NCBI GenBank assembly: GCA_002429595.1
Contig: DJAM01000086.1
Coordinates: 1 to 64,000, forward strand
Reading direction: 5' to 3'
From: Coxiellaceae bacterium UBA6002
Lineage (GTDB): Bacteria > Pseudomonadota > Gammaproteobacteria > UBA6002
DNA length: 64,000 nt
Position 1 is the first letter of the stretch, and every line of letters begins with the position of its first letter. Below, piece by piece: positions 9,275-17,743 of this stretch. Both the position numbers and the translations under genes were made by a program. The notes beneath the pieces were generated by a model. It saw only the letters and a list, made by a program, of their open reading frames with translations. It did not search any database and was not told the origin of the DNA.

Positions 9275-10573
9275 CTAATCGATTGATTTACAATAAGTTT
9301 CCTTGGCAAAAAAGGCTGCTAGCCATCCCAGCGCAAAGGCTACGGGAATAATTGTCATTGCGAGTAAATAATCATGTGCAGAATAAAATGGCACCTGATT
9401 CACCATCGTATGATTCCAGTGCAAGCCAAGGAGAATACCAAAGAGCGGTTGAGTCATGCCGCCTGCCATAATTAGACTAGAAGCGATCCCTTCCGCTGTG
9501 GCCGTTAGTTTCTTCGAGTTGCTCTCTGCAATCAAGGGGTAACTGAGAATTTGACTACTTGTGAAGAATCCTAATCCCAAGAAGAGCAACAGTAACGATA
9601 CCATGCCCAGGTTAGGAATCAGCATGATACTAAGAATATCTACTAGTGCTAATACGGCAAACCACAACATCGGCGCTCTGCGTAAACCAATGCGGTCGGA
9701 AAGCCAACCGATAAATGGAGAGCCCACAATCGTTCCAATGAAAATCATCGACGTTACGACAGATGCTTGGGTTCGAGATAAGTGATGATACTGGACCAAA
9801 TAAAGGCTTCCCCAGACTGCACCCATTAGCATGAGCGGCACATTAAGTAAGGAAGTATAAAGTCCCCCAAGCCAATTTTGGGCATTACCTAATGATTTTG
9901 TTAGACTTTCTTTGAAATTGCTCGGCGAATGAATCTGTGGCTCTGAAAACTCGTGAGCAGTTTCTGGCCGATCTTTAACAACAAAGAAAATGGCCATTAG
10001 CATTAAAATGCCTAATCCGGCATCCATGATTAGCATTTTGCGCCAACCAAAGTGATCGGTTAAGAGAGTCATCGGAGTCTGGGCTACCATCCCGCCTAGC
10101 ATCGCGATGGTGACAATTAATCCGATTACAAACGCTAATCGTCGCGGTGAAAACCAGCGTGAGGCGAGTCGAATACAGCTAAGTAGACAGAACGAGCCAC
10201 CTATACCAGTAACGAATCGACAGATCTCTGCCATAGAGATCGAGCTTGCCATTGAAAATAGAAAGGTACAGGCAATTGAAGATCCCATGGCAAATAAAAT
10301 GATTTTACGGGTCGAAAAACGATCCAGTATGAGTCCTGCTGGGAAAACGAACAACATGGTGGCATAGAAGTAATAAGCGGAAGCTTGACCCACACGAGCG
10401 GCGCTCAAGGTAAATTCTTTCATCAACGATGGGGTGATCGCATTGAAAATATTAACCTGTAGGAATTCGAAGAAGAAGAACAGGGCCGCTGTAAAACAAA
10501 CTGCCCACGGTAAATATTTATGAGTTTGACCCTTAGTCGCACTTGGAAAATGAATAATAGTTGCTGATTTCAT
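9275..10573 (-). CDS. MFS transporter, Pht-like, first of a tandem pair
   Basis: A 432-residue major facilitator carrier, paralogous to the following gene and first in the MFS-MFS-deoB operon. Visible marks are FFFEFLQVNIFNAITPSLM in the first helix, DRFSTRK after the third helix, IASRWF-type segment LASRWFSPRR, and GWLSDRIGLRR in the central loop. The C-terminus ends KETYCKSID, matching its paralogue. About 140 bp of A/T-rich sequence separates it from the divergent EirA-like gene, and this must hold the operon promoter. Nucleoside import is an inference from the deoB linkage; another small metabolite is possible. Confidence 0.85.
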   Translation of the reverse strand: MKSATIIHFPSATKGQTHKYLPWAVCFTAALFFFFEFLQVNIFNAITPSLMKEFTLSAARVGQASAYYFYATMLFVFPAGLILDRFSTRKIILFAMGSSIACTFLFSMASSISMAEICRFVTGIGGSFCLLSCIRLASRWFSPRRLAFVIGLIVTIAMLGGMVAQTPMTLLTDHFGWRKMLIMDAGLGILMLMAIFFVVKDRPETAHEFSEPQIHSPSNFKESLTKSLGNAQNWLGGLYTSLLNVPLMLMGAVWGSLYLVQYHHLSRTQASVVTSMIFIGTIVGSPFIGWLSDRIGLRRAPMLWFAVLALVDILSIMLIPNLGMVSLLLLFLGLGFFTSSQILSYPLIAESNSKKLTATAEGIASSLIMAGGMTQPLFGILLGLHWNHTMVNQVPFYSAHDYLLAMTIIPVAFALGWLAAFFAKETYCKSID

Positions 10574-10721
10574 GCGTTCTCATTAATAGTAAGCTATAAA
10601 AATAAGCGAATTTTAACCTTAATTTAGCAATAATGCTAGTGTTTAGATAAATAGCACGAGACATTTAAAGTTGTTGTATACTTATTGATACCTTTTTAGA
10701 AGAATTTTCGGATTGAAGGCG

Positions 10722-11393
10722 ATGAACAAATTTCTTATCACAACAGTGATGTTACTAAATTTCTGCCTAGTTGATTCAGGGTTAGCTCAGAATAACTCCG
10801 GAATTAATTATGGCAACTCGCCCTCAGCAACGGGAGCGATGACCACAGCGCCAAGTGCCCCAACTACTACTGCCAATGGCACCAGTACAACACCGCCCCA
10901 GACTACAGCAACGCAACCAACTCCCGCAATAACAAATGGGAGTACTACTGGTGGACAGTTAGTCAATAATCCTGATGGTACTCAATCATTAATTCAAACA
11001 TTGTATTGCCCGACACCAGATCAGTTAATTAAAAATGGTCTTTTTTGGGGTACAGCAACAGGCAATTGGAAAAGCTATTCTGAATCCTTTGACAATTCGA
11101 TTGTCACCTTTATTGGAGCGCAGTGGGTAGGAATTAATGTTGGAAAAATGGTCTGTATCTATAAAGGGAACCTAGCAATGTCATTTCCGATAACGATCCA
11201 AAATGACGCTCTATCCCAAGGACCAACAGGTGCACTTTGGGGTAATGATTTAGGCGGTTATCGCAATTGTCATTCTACGAATGTGCTTGATTGTCCTTTT
11301 GTCGTTAAAACGCAATCTGTTAATATGCAGCAAATATATAACAGCTTAGATTTTTTTAAGGGCAAACCAAATCCGCTAACACAACCCAATTAA
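10722..11393 (+). CDS. Secreted protein resembling T4SS-associated EirA family
   Basis: Encodes a 223-residue protein with a clear Sec signal peptide (residues 1-23, hydrophobic core LITTVMLLNFCLV, cleavage after LAQ). A Thr/Pro/Ala-rich low-complexity linker (about 35-90) leads into a compact C-terminal domain with four cysteines: LYCPTPDQ, GKMVCIYKG, YRNCHST and LDCPFVV. The pattern of GWKSY-like NWKSY, GAQWVGINVGKMVCIY, LGGYRNCHS and DCPF resembles my memory of the EirA family, described in Coxiella and Legionella as essential for intracellular replication. I cannot confirm that by search. The ATG at 10722 is used with GAAGG upstream; a TTG at 10713 is the alternative. Likely periplasmic. 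Confidence 0.6.
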   Translation: MNKFLITTVMLLNFCLVDSGLAQNNSGINYGNSPSATGAMTTAPSAPTTTANGTSTTPPQTTATQPTPAITNGSTTGGQLVNNPDGTQSLIQTLYCPTPDQLIKNGLFWGTATGNWKSYSESFDNSIVTFIGAQWVGINVGKMVCIYKGNLAMSFPITIQNDALSQGPTGALWGNDLGGYRNCHSTNVLDCPFVVKTQSVNMQQIYNSLDFFKGKPNPLTQPN

Positions 11394-11442
11394 AACGTAA
11401 CTGTTATTTTCTTAATTTCTTTTATATGTAGATGAGGTATTG

Positions 11443-12342
11443 ATGCTTTCATTTTTACCAGGACCTTTAGTGGGTGTTATCACAGCAATTCTTTTTTTAA
11501 TTAACATCCTTATTGTTGCCACTTTAATTGTTGTGCTGGGTGTTTTGAAATTAGTATTGCCGTTTAAAAGTTTAAAGCATTCTCTAGAAACGGGTCAGTA
11601 TCATTTGGTTTCGCTATGGATAGATATAAATACTGCCATTGTGAAGCTGGCTTCAAATATTCATTTTGAAGTGCATTCACAAGGGCAATTGCAACCCAAT
11701 CATTGGTACTTCGTTTTTGCAAATCATCAGTCCTGGGTTGATATTTTAATCCTGCAAGAAATATTCAATCGCAAAATTCCGATGTTGAAATTTTTTATGA
11801 AACAAGAATTGCTATGGAGTCTACCATTCGGAGGTATCGCTTGTTGGATGTTAGATTTCCCTTTTATGAAACGTCCGAGTAAAGCAGAGCTAAGAAAAAA
11901 TCCAGACTTGCGCAATAAAGATATTGAAACAACGAAATTAGCTTGTGCTAAATTTAAAATAAGGCCAACGACTGTTATTAATTTTTTAGAAGGTACACGG
12001 TTTACTAAAGAGAAGCAGCAAGATCGGTCTTCGCCATACGAAAATTTACTTCGTCCCAAGGCGGGAGGATTGGCATTTGTAATCACTGAATTAAAAGATT
12101 ACATTACTGAAGTCATCGATGTCACAATTAGATACGATTATAAAGATCCCTCTTTTTGGAACTTGCTTTGCGGTAAGATTAAAAAGGTCACAGTTTATTA
12201 TGAAGTACTTCCCTTACATGAAGAGCATTACGGTGACTATTACAATAATTCAAAATACCGAAAACAATTTCAATCCTGGGTTAACGAACGCTGGCAGCAA
12301 AAAGATGGTTTGCTAGTAAAGTTAGATGAAAAACAAGCATGA
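11443..12342 (+). CDS. 1-acylglycerol-3-phosphate acyltransferase family protein (YihG-like)
   Basis: A membrane-bound PlsC-superfamily acyltransferase of 299 residues. The N-terminus has a long hydrophobic segment (about 10-45). The catalytic NHQSWVD (NHxxxxD motif) is near residues 94-100, and the substrate-binding FLEGTRF is near 185. The overall layout matches the YihG/YihY-like acyltransferases rather than the shorter PlsC. The ATG at 11443 has GAGGT upstream. Its stop overlaps the hemC start by 4 nt, so the two are translationally coupled although functionally unrelated. The exact acyl acceptor is unknown; lysophosphatidate or a related lipid is likely. Confidence 0.85.
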   Translation: MLSFLPGPLVGVITAILFLINILIVATLIVVLGVLKLVLPFKSLKHSLETGQYHLVSLWIDINTAIVKLASNIHFEVHSQGQLQPNHWYFVFANHQSWVDILILQEIFNRKIPMLKFFMKQELLWSLPFGGIACWMLDFPFMKRPSKAELRKNPDLRNKDIETTKLACAKFKIRPTTVINFLEGTRFTKEKQQDRSSPYENLLRPKAGGLAFVITELKDYITEVIDVTIRYDYKDPSFWNLLCGKIKKVTVYYEVLPLHEEHYGDYYNNSKYRKQFQSWVNERWQQKDGLLVKLDEKQA

Positions 12343-13280
12343 CAATCTCAATACGAATTGCAACTCGCAGAAGTCCATTAGCGATGTGGCAAACAAATTA
12401 CGTTCGAGACTGTATTGTTAATCAATTTCCACACGTTGAAGTTGAACTCCTTGCGCTACTAACCAAGGCAGATAAGTTGTTAGCAACACCACTCAATAAA
12501 ATCGGTGGTAAAGCGCTTTTTGTAAAAGAACTTGAAAAAGCAATCTTAGAACACCAAGCCGATATCGCCGTTCACTCTATTAAAGATTTACCAGCAGAGC
12601 TACCAAATGGTTTGATTGTCACTGCAGTTTGTAAACGTGGTGATCCACGTGACGTATTGATTTGTAACAATCATAAATCACTATCGGCATTACCATCAGG
12701 ATCCATCGTTGGCACATCTAGCTTACGTCGATCGGCGCAAGTGTTAGCGTTGCGTCCCGATTTGAAAATTTTGCCACTACGCGGCAATGTAGGAACTAGG
12801 CTTGAAAAACTGGACGAAGGCGAATTCGATGCGATAATTTTAGCAGCTGCTGGTTTGAAAAGATTAGAGCTCACTCATAGAATCACAGAGTACTTTAGCA
12901 TTGACCAAATTTTGCCGGCTGCAGGTCAAGGTGCAATTGGCATTGAAGGTCGTCATAATGACCATCAGCATTTTGCGCTGGTCAATTTTTTGGATCACTA
13001 TATCACACGTCAAGAAGTTTTAGCGGAACGAGCAGTTACCGGACAACTAGGTGCTAGTTGTCAATTTCCTATCGCCGCGCATGCTCAAACTGATCAAGAA
13101 CAACTCAAACTAAAAGCGTTGGTTTCAGATATTAACGGTCAAACGATTATTCGAACCGAAAAGATTGGTCCACATGAATTTGCTGAAGAAATAGGTTTTG
13201 AGGCGGCCGACGATTTAATCGCTCAAGGTGCTCTGGAATTACTTGCCAAAGTTCAGTCGGATAATTTGAGTGATAAGTGA
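12339..13280 (+). CDS. hemC: Hydroxymethylbilane synthase (porphobilinogen deaminase)
   Basis: Polymerises four porphobilinogens to hydroxymethylbilane in tetrapyrrole synthesis; cytoplasmic. The 313-residue protein has the expected order of motifs: IATRRSPLAMWQ at the N-terminus, HSIKDLPAELP near 80, GTSSLRRSAQ near 128, and the dipyrromethane-cofactor cysteine in GASCQFPIA (Cys241). The usual GGC is GASC here. It overlaps the upstream acyltransferase by 4 nt and ends immediately before the DNA glycosylase start, so the run is one operon leading to hemD, hemX and hemY. Confidence 0.95.
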   Translation: MTISIRIATRRSPLAMWQTNYVRDCIVNQFPHVEVELLALLTKADKLLATPLNKIGGKALFVKELEKAILEHQADIAVHSIKDLPAELPNGLIVTAVCKRGDPRDVLICNNHKSLSALPSGSIVGTSSLRRSAQVLALRPDLKILPLRGNVGTRLEKLDEGEFDAIILAAAGLKRLELTHRITEYFSIDQILPAAGQGAIGIEGRHNDHQHFALVNFLDHYITRQEVLAERAVTGQLGASCQFPIAAHAQTDQEQLKLKALVSDINGQTIIRTEKIGPHEFAEEIGFEAADDLIAQGALELLAKVQSDNLSDK

Positions 13281-13946
13281 ATGTTAACTGAATCTTTTTT
13301 TGCACGAGACCCACAGACAGTTGCAAAAGATTTGCTTGGCAAAGTACTCCGTCACTATGTTCGAGGGATTTGGTTGTCGGCGTTAATTATTGAAACAGAA
13401 GCTTACTATCTATCAGAAAAAGGTAGTCACTCATCTCTAGGGTTTACAGAAAAACGCAAAGCGCTTTTCATGGATCCTGGTACGATTTATATGTATTACG
13501 CGCACGGTGGTGATTCCTTAAATGTCTCTTGTCTAGGTGAAGGTAATGCTGTTTTGCTTAAATCAGGATACCCTTATTTGGTCGACGTAAATGATGAGAT
13601 GGTTGCTGTTATGCAAGAATTAAATCCTCATAAAAATCAAAATCCCCGGAAAATTAATCAGCTCTGTGCCGGCCAAACTTTATTGTGCCGATCGTTAGGG
13701 TTGAAAGTTCCGGAATGGAATCAAAAAGATTTTCTACCGGATAGAGTTCGTATTGATGACACGGGTTACAGTCCAGAAAAAATAATTCAGACAACTCGAT
13801 TAGGCATTCCGACAGGTAGAGATGAACATTTACCGTATCGTTTTATCGATTTTAAGTATGCTGCAAATTGTACGAGTAATCCGCTTACCAAGCGTAATTA
13901 TCAGGTTGGTAGAGATTATTTTGTGATTGAGAATACTAATGTCTGA
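13281..13946 (+). CDS. mpg: 3-methyladenine DNA glycosylase (AAG/MPG family)
   Basis: Removes alkylated purines from DNA, starting base excision repair. The 221-residue protein has the AAG-family core: FFARDPQTVAKDLLGKVL at the N-terminus, the catalytic glutamate in ETEAYY near residue 40, PGTIYMYY near 70 and GEGNAVLLKSG near 90. The GGDSLN form of the central motif is found in many gammaproteobacterial members. It starts directly after the hemC stop and overlaps hemD by 8 nt, so a repair gene is embedded between two haem genes. The second alkylation-repair gene of the window, ada, lies about 4 kb downstream. Confidence 0.88.
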   Translation: MLTESFFARDPQTVAKDLLGKVLRHYVRGIWLSALIIETEAYYLSEKGSHSSLGFTEKRKALFMDPGTIYMYYAHGGDSLNVSCLGEGNAVLLKSGYPYLVDVNDEMVAVMQELNPHKNQNPRKINQLCAGQTLLCRSLGLKVPEWNQKDFLPDRVRIDDTGYSPEKIIQTTRLGIPTGRDEHLPYRFIDFKYAANCTSNPLTKRNYQVGRDYFVIENTNV

Positions 13947-14718
13947 TGTGCTTCGTCATCTAAATGTAATTATTACTCGGCCAGAAGCCTCCTCTTCAAA
14001 TCTTAAAGAAAAAATAATTTTGTCAGAAGGCCAAGCAATACTCTTTCCAACGATTAAAATTTGTCCGTTCACGATCAATGCAGATGAAGTTCGAGATCGC
14101 AAAATCAATGATTATGATCTGATTATCTTTACGAGTCGCAATGCGGTGTTGGCGATCACAAAGATCTTATCGCAGATAAAAGGTCCCAAAGTATTGGCCA
14201 TTGGTCCTAGCACTGCTGCAACGTTACTGCAACAGGGTGTTTTCGTATCAGACATCCCCATAGCAAAATTTGATAGCGAGCATTTATTAGAATTGCCAGT
14301 TTTTGCAGACGTCAAGGGTAAACAGATTTTGATTGTGACGGGAGAGGGTGGCCGAGAGCTTTTAGGCCAGACTTTAAGAGTCAAGGGTGCCAAGGTTGTT
14401 AAGTGGCGAGTATATCGCCGAGAACTGCCTGCTATAAGTCAGGAGGCGGCACAGGCATTAACTAAAATCACTAATCCAGTCATAGTGACTACCAGTGGTG
14501 AGGGATTAAGGAATTTAGTAGCCATAATGACCAACTTTAATTTTGAAATTTGGTTATTTGAGTGCAGAGTACTGGTGATTAGTCAACGTATGAAGGTATT
14601 AGCGCAAGAGCTAGGGTTCAAGTCAGAGCTATTATTGGAAGCTAATAATGCGACAGATGATGCTATTTTAGAGTGCCTAATAAAATGGTATTCTATACCC
14701 GTAGCGGGTGATTTCTAA
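13939..14718 (+). CDS. hemD: Uroporphyrinogen-III synthase
   Basis: Cyclises hydroxymethylbilane with D-ring inversion to uroporphyrinogen III. The 259-residue protein has the weakly conserved HemD fold: LNVIITRPE at the start, DLIIFTSRNAV near 63-73, VLAIGPSTAATL near 90 and ILIVTGEGGRELL near 130. The family is identified mainly by these segments and by its place between hemC and hemX. The start at 13939 overlaps mpg by 8 nt; a TTG at 13927 is possible. Unusually, the last eight codons and the TAA lie inside the palindromic element at 14694-14876, so the element has supplied the native C-terminus. Confidence 0.88.
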   Translation: MSDVLRHLNVIITRPEASSSNLKEKIILSEGQAILFPTIKICPFTINADEVRDRKINDYDLIIFTSRNAVLAITKILSQIKGPKVLAIGPSTAATLLQQGVFVSDIPIAKFDSEHLLELPVFADVKGKQILIVTGEGGRELLGQTLRVKGAKVVKWRVYRRELPAISQEAAQALTKITNPVIVTTSGEGLRNLVAIMTNFNFEIWLFECRVLVISQRMKVLAQELGFKSELLLEANNATDDAILECLIKWYSIPVAGDF

Positions 14719-14876
14719 GCGTTGGGGTCGACATCTTACTTCGGTCTTGACTTTTTTTCATCACAAAAAATGCTCGAAAGACAGTAGGTATTCCTGTGCT
14801 TTTTTGTGATGAAAAAAAGCCAAATCTCTCGCAAGCTGTCAACCCTAACGCTTAGAAATCACCCGCTACGGGTATA
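14694..14876. repeat. Nested palindromic element, copy 1 (183 bp)
   Basis: The outer arms are 40 bp each, starting TATACCCGTAGCGGGTGATT at 14694 and mirrored ending at 14876; they differ at only two positions. Inner arms TTTTTTCATCACAAAAAA and its complement flank a short centre. A mismatched segment of about 18-20 nt separates outer and inner stems. A second full copy is at 61716-61897 and a solo arm at 25386-25409. Arms differ between copies but stay paired within each copy. It overlaps the 3' end of hemD and ends 31 bp before the hemX start. It resembles a MITE or RPE-like element; no transposase was seen. Confidence 0.9.
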
Positions 14877-14907
14877 CATCTTAAAAAGACTGCTTAAGGA
14901 AAGTTAT

Positions 14908-16098
14908 ATGCAGGAACATGAGCCAGAATTAAACGTTAATAAGGATGAATCTCCAGTTAAAAGTTACAAGCGGAATGGAACCGGGATTGTCATGCTTGCC
15001 ACGCTTGCTTTATTGATCGCAGTAACTGCCTTACCCTTTCAGTTCTTCTTTTGGCAATTACACAAAAAAACCCAAGCTAACCTGCTGTCCCAAAATAAAT
15101 CATTTCATCTTGAGCTTGAAAAATCTTTACAAAAACTCACTGCTCGCAGCGAGCAACAACAATCACTTATTAATAATCTCGTGGCAACGACAGGTGAAGA
15201 AAGCAAAAGACGAAGTATTTTTCTGGCTGAAGAAGCAAAGCATTTAGTGATCAGTAGTCAATATAGCCTTTTGTTTGATCGTAATTATGAGCTAGGTTTA
15301 AAAGAGCTCATACTAGCTGACCAAAAGTTGCAAGGACTCAACGACGCTAGTCTAAATACACTTCGCCAAGAACTTAATAATGCGATTGTCAGTTTAAATA
15401 CAATGCCAAAAGTAGATGTGGCGGGTATTGCGATGAGAATTTCAGCGCTCAGCGATCAAGTTGCTGGTTTATCTGCTTTGCCGGTATTAAGTACTCAAAC
15501 GAAAGTCGCTCCGACCAAACCCAAGAAAACTACCTGGCAAGAAAGATTGTGGTCTACCTTAGAAAGTTTACGAGGAATTATTTCAATTCGACGAACTACT
15601 GAACCGTTGAAACCATTGCCGTCGGCCGAGCAACAACTTTATTTAATTGAAACGATTCGCTTGCAGTTGTCTCAAGCGCAATGGGCCGTTCTCCACCAGG
15701 AGCCAGATCTATATCAAAGTGCGCTAAGTAATGCTAAGAAAGATTTGCAGCGTTATTATGCCATGAACCCCACAGGAGCTAGCATCATTAATATGATTAA
15801 TGAACTGCAGCAACAAAACATCAAACCGAATCTACCTGACGTGACAAATATTATTGCGCAATTGCAACAGTATATTGATAGCAATTCTCAAAGTATTGCG
15901 ACACCGAAACCGGAAGAACAACAACAGGCTCCGAAGCCTTTGGCACCAGCAGTACCAGCGCCTACAACACAACCCTCACAAGTGCCTAGTGGTGGTCAAC
16001 AAACTAATGTTCCAACTAATCCATCTATACCGGCAAGTGGTCCAGCTTTACCCTTGCCAGCAACTGGCACAGCATTTCCTAGGGCACTATCAGTATGA
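14908..16098 (+). CDS. hemX: HemX family protein (uroporphyrinogen-III C-methyltransferase-like)
   Basis: Encodes a 396-residue membrane-anchored protein of the HemX family, of uncertain biochemical role, always near hemD/hemY. A short cytoplasmic N-terminus (about 1-25) is followed by one transmembrane helix (about 26-50), a coiled-coil (about 55-100, rich in Q/E/K) and a helical periplasmic domain, then a Pro/Gln/Thr-rich tail of about 65 residues. The ATG at 14908 is preferred, with AAGGA 7 nt upstream. A longer frame opens at 14806 within the palindromic element, and its translated extension is element sequence. It overlaps hemY by 4 nt. Confidence 0.85.
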   Translation: MQEHEPELNVNKDESPVKSYKRNGTGIVMLATLALLIAVTALPFQFFFWQLHKKTQANLLSQNKSFHLELEKSLQKLTARSEQQQSLINNLVATTGEESKRRSIFLAEEAKHLVISSQYSLLFDRNYELGLKELILADQKLQGLNDASLNTLRQELNNAIVSLNTMPKVDVAGIAMRISALSDQVAGLSALPVLSTQTKVAPTKPKKTTWQERLWSTLESLRGIISIRRTTEPLKPLPSAEQQLYLIETIRLQLSQAQWAVLHQEPDLYQSALSNAKKDLQRYYAMNPTGASIINMINELQQQNIKPNLPDVTNIIAQLQQYIDSNSQSIATPKPEEQQQAPKPLAPAVPAPTTQPSQVPSGGQQTNVPTNPSIPASGPALPLPATGTAFPRALSV

Positions 16099-17270
16099 AG
16101 AAAATTATTCTTTACTTTCTAATCATTCTGGCGTCAGTTTGGTTAGGAATAAAAATTTATCAACATCCAGGTTATATGTTGTTGGCATATCAGCACTGGT
16201 TAATTGAGTCTACTGTTTGGTTTTTTTTATTAGTATTGTTCTTACTTTTTTTCTTGTTTCATTTTTTACTCAATCTGCTCAAGCAAACTGCGATTTTACC
16301 AAAGCGCTTAGAGCGCTGGTTCAACAAGCGTAGATTAAATAAATCGATTGAGCGCTTAAACAAAGGTTATATCAATCTGATTCTTGGAAAATGGAAGAAG
16401 GCAGAAAAAAATTTTTTAAAGGGAGCTAAAAGAAAACCCTTGGCGTTTGTTAATTATTTGCTTGCTGCAGAAGCTGCAGACTCCAACTTTGAACAGGAGA
16501 AACGAAATAGTTATCTTTTGAGAGCGCAAGGCGTTGATCCAAAAAATCGCTTTGTTGTTGATGTCCTGCAAGCCGAGTTTTTTTTGAACCACAATCAACC
16601 AGAACAAGCATTAGTGATTTTGAATAAACTTCGCGAACAAAAATCAAGTGAAAGTTACCTTCTCAAGCTTCTAACTGAGACTTATTTGTTGCTGGATGAC
16701 TATTTGCATTTACAACCGTTACTTCCAGAAATAAAAAAATCAAAAATATTTCCAGAAGACGTTTACCAAGAATTAGAAAAAGTCACTTATTTACATTGCT
16801 TTCAAGATCGATTCTTTTCAGATTTTTCAGAAGTTCAGTCATTGTGGAATAAATTGCCCAGATATCTTAGACATGATCCCGCTATCTTGATTGCCTATGC
16901 AGATCATTTGCAACGTTGGAACAGAAGCAGTGAAGCAGAAGAGTTAATACGCAAAGAGTTAAAGCATCATTACAGTAGAGAAGTGATGGCCTACTATGTC
17001 ACCTTGAAGTCAAAAACTCCCGCTAAACAATTAGCTTTAGGAGAAAAGTGGTTAAAAGACCATGCAGAAGATCCTGGTTCCTTAAGTGCAATGGGCATGC
17101 TGTGTCTTCGAAATCGATTATGGGGTCAAGCAAAGGATTACTTCGAAGCGAGTCAAAAGCTTAATCCCACATCTCAAAATTATCTCGCATTAGGTTATGT
17201 TTACGAGCAGCTTGGTGAGAATGAACGAGCGTTACATTATTATCGCAAAGGATTTAAAGACTGGATTTAG
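16095..17270 (+). CDS. hemY: HemY family TPR protein of the haem operon
   Basis: Encodes a 391-residue inner-membrane protein with two N-terminal hydrophobic helices (about 3-22 and 40-65), followed by a basic stretch (KRLERWFNKRRLNKSIERL) and tetratricopeptide repeats. Typical TPR pieces are LLAAEAADSNFEQE, LLLDDYLHLQPLL and YLALGYVYEQLGENERALHYYRKG. In E. coli the homologue is implicated in organising late haem synthesis; it is not the protoporphyrinogen oxidase that shares the name. It starts in a 4-nt overlap with hemX, and its end is close to the SnoaL-like gene. Confidence 0.87.
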   Translation: MKKIILYFLIILASVWLGIKIYQHPGYMLLAYQHWLIESTVWFFLLVLFLLFFLFHFLLNLLKQTAILPKRLERWFNKRRLNKSIERLNKGYINLILGKWKKAEKNFLKGAKRKPLAFVNYLLAAEAADSNFEQEKRNSYLLRAQGVDPKNRFVVDVLQAEFFLNHNQPEQALVILNKLREQKSSESYLLKLLTETYLLLDDYLHLQPLLPEIKKSKIFPEDVYQELEKVTYLHCFQDRFFSDFSEVQSLWNKLPRYLRHDPAILIAYADHLQRWNRSSEAEELIRKELKHHYSREVMAYYVTLKSKTPAKQLALGEKWLKDHAEDPGSLSAMGMLCLRNRLWGQAKDYFEASQKLNPTSQNYLALGYVYEQLGENERALHYYRKGFKDWI

Positions 17271-17289
17271 AGAACTAGTAGTACAAAAA

Positions 17290-17661
17290 GTGATCGATAG
17301 AGATAAAGCTTGGAAATTTGCTCATGAGTGGTTAGATGCCTGGAATAAACATGACGTGGATCTCATCATGGAGCATTATGATGATGCAATAGAATTTTGT
17401 TCGCCGGTTGTTCAAAAAGTTCTAGGTGATCCTAAAGGTGTAGTTTCTGGCACAGACAATCTAAGAGATTATTTTTCGCGTCAACTTCAAAAATTTTCTA
17501 CCTTACATTTTCAATTACTGGATGTGTTCACTTCACCACAAAGTGTCGTGCTCTATTATAAAATTAATAGAGGTTTATTAGCCGCAGAAGTAATGATCAT
17601 GAATCCCGAAATGAAGGCTATTAAAGTTTATGCCAATTACGATAAAAACGATGTTGGCTAA
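17290..17661 (+). CDS. SnoaL-like / NTF2-fold protein
   Basis: A small cytoplasmic protein (123 residues from the GTG at 17290) with the SnoaL/NTF2-like cone fold signature: FAHEWLDAWNKHDVDLIMEHY, then DAIEFCSPVV, a helical GTDNLRDYFSRQLQ and VLYYKINRG. Members act as small isomerases or binding proteins, and no specific substrate can be read. The start is uncertain. An in-frame ATG at 17221 with GGTGAG upstream would add 23 residues that are only hemY sequence in another frame, so the GTG fits the family length better. It is probably transcribed with hemY. A palindromic repeat follows the stop. Confidence 0.72.
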   Translation: MIDRDKAWKFAHEWLDAWNKHDVDLIMEHYDDAIEFCSPVVQKVLGDPKGVVSGTDNLRDYFSRQLQKFSTLHFQLLDVFTSPQSVVLYYKINRGLLAAEVMIMNPEMKAIKVYANYDKNDVG

Positions 17662-17670
17662 CTAAAAACT

Positions 17671-17743
17671 GTCATTCCCGCGAAGGCGGAAATCCATCTC
17701 AGAAGCAGCTGAAAGAGTGGATTCTCGCCTTCGCGGGAATGAC
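17671..17743. repeat. Palindromic repeat, GTCATTCCCGC family
   Basis: Arms 17671-17696 and 17718-17743 are 26 bp each and match at 24 positions when one is reverse-complemented (outer GTCATTCCCGCGAAGGCG). The loop is 21 nt. It is the fullest two-armed copy of this dispersed family in the window. It lies between the SnoaL-like gene and ada, where it could also terminate the haem operon transcript. Confidence 0.85.

Noticed and set aside
14806..14907. Longer N-terminus for HemX beginning inside the palindrome
   Set aside because: The ATG at 14908 has a good AAGGA site and gives the normal HemX N-terminus; the extension is element-derived.
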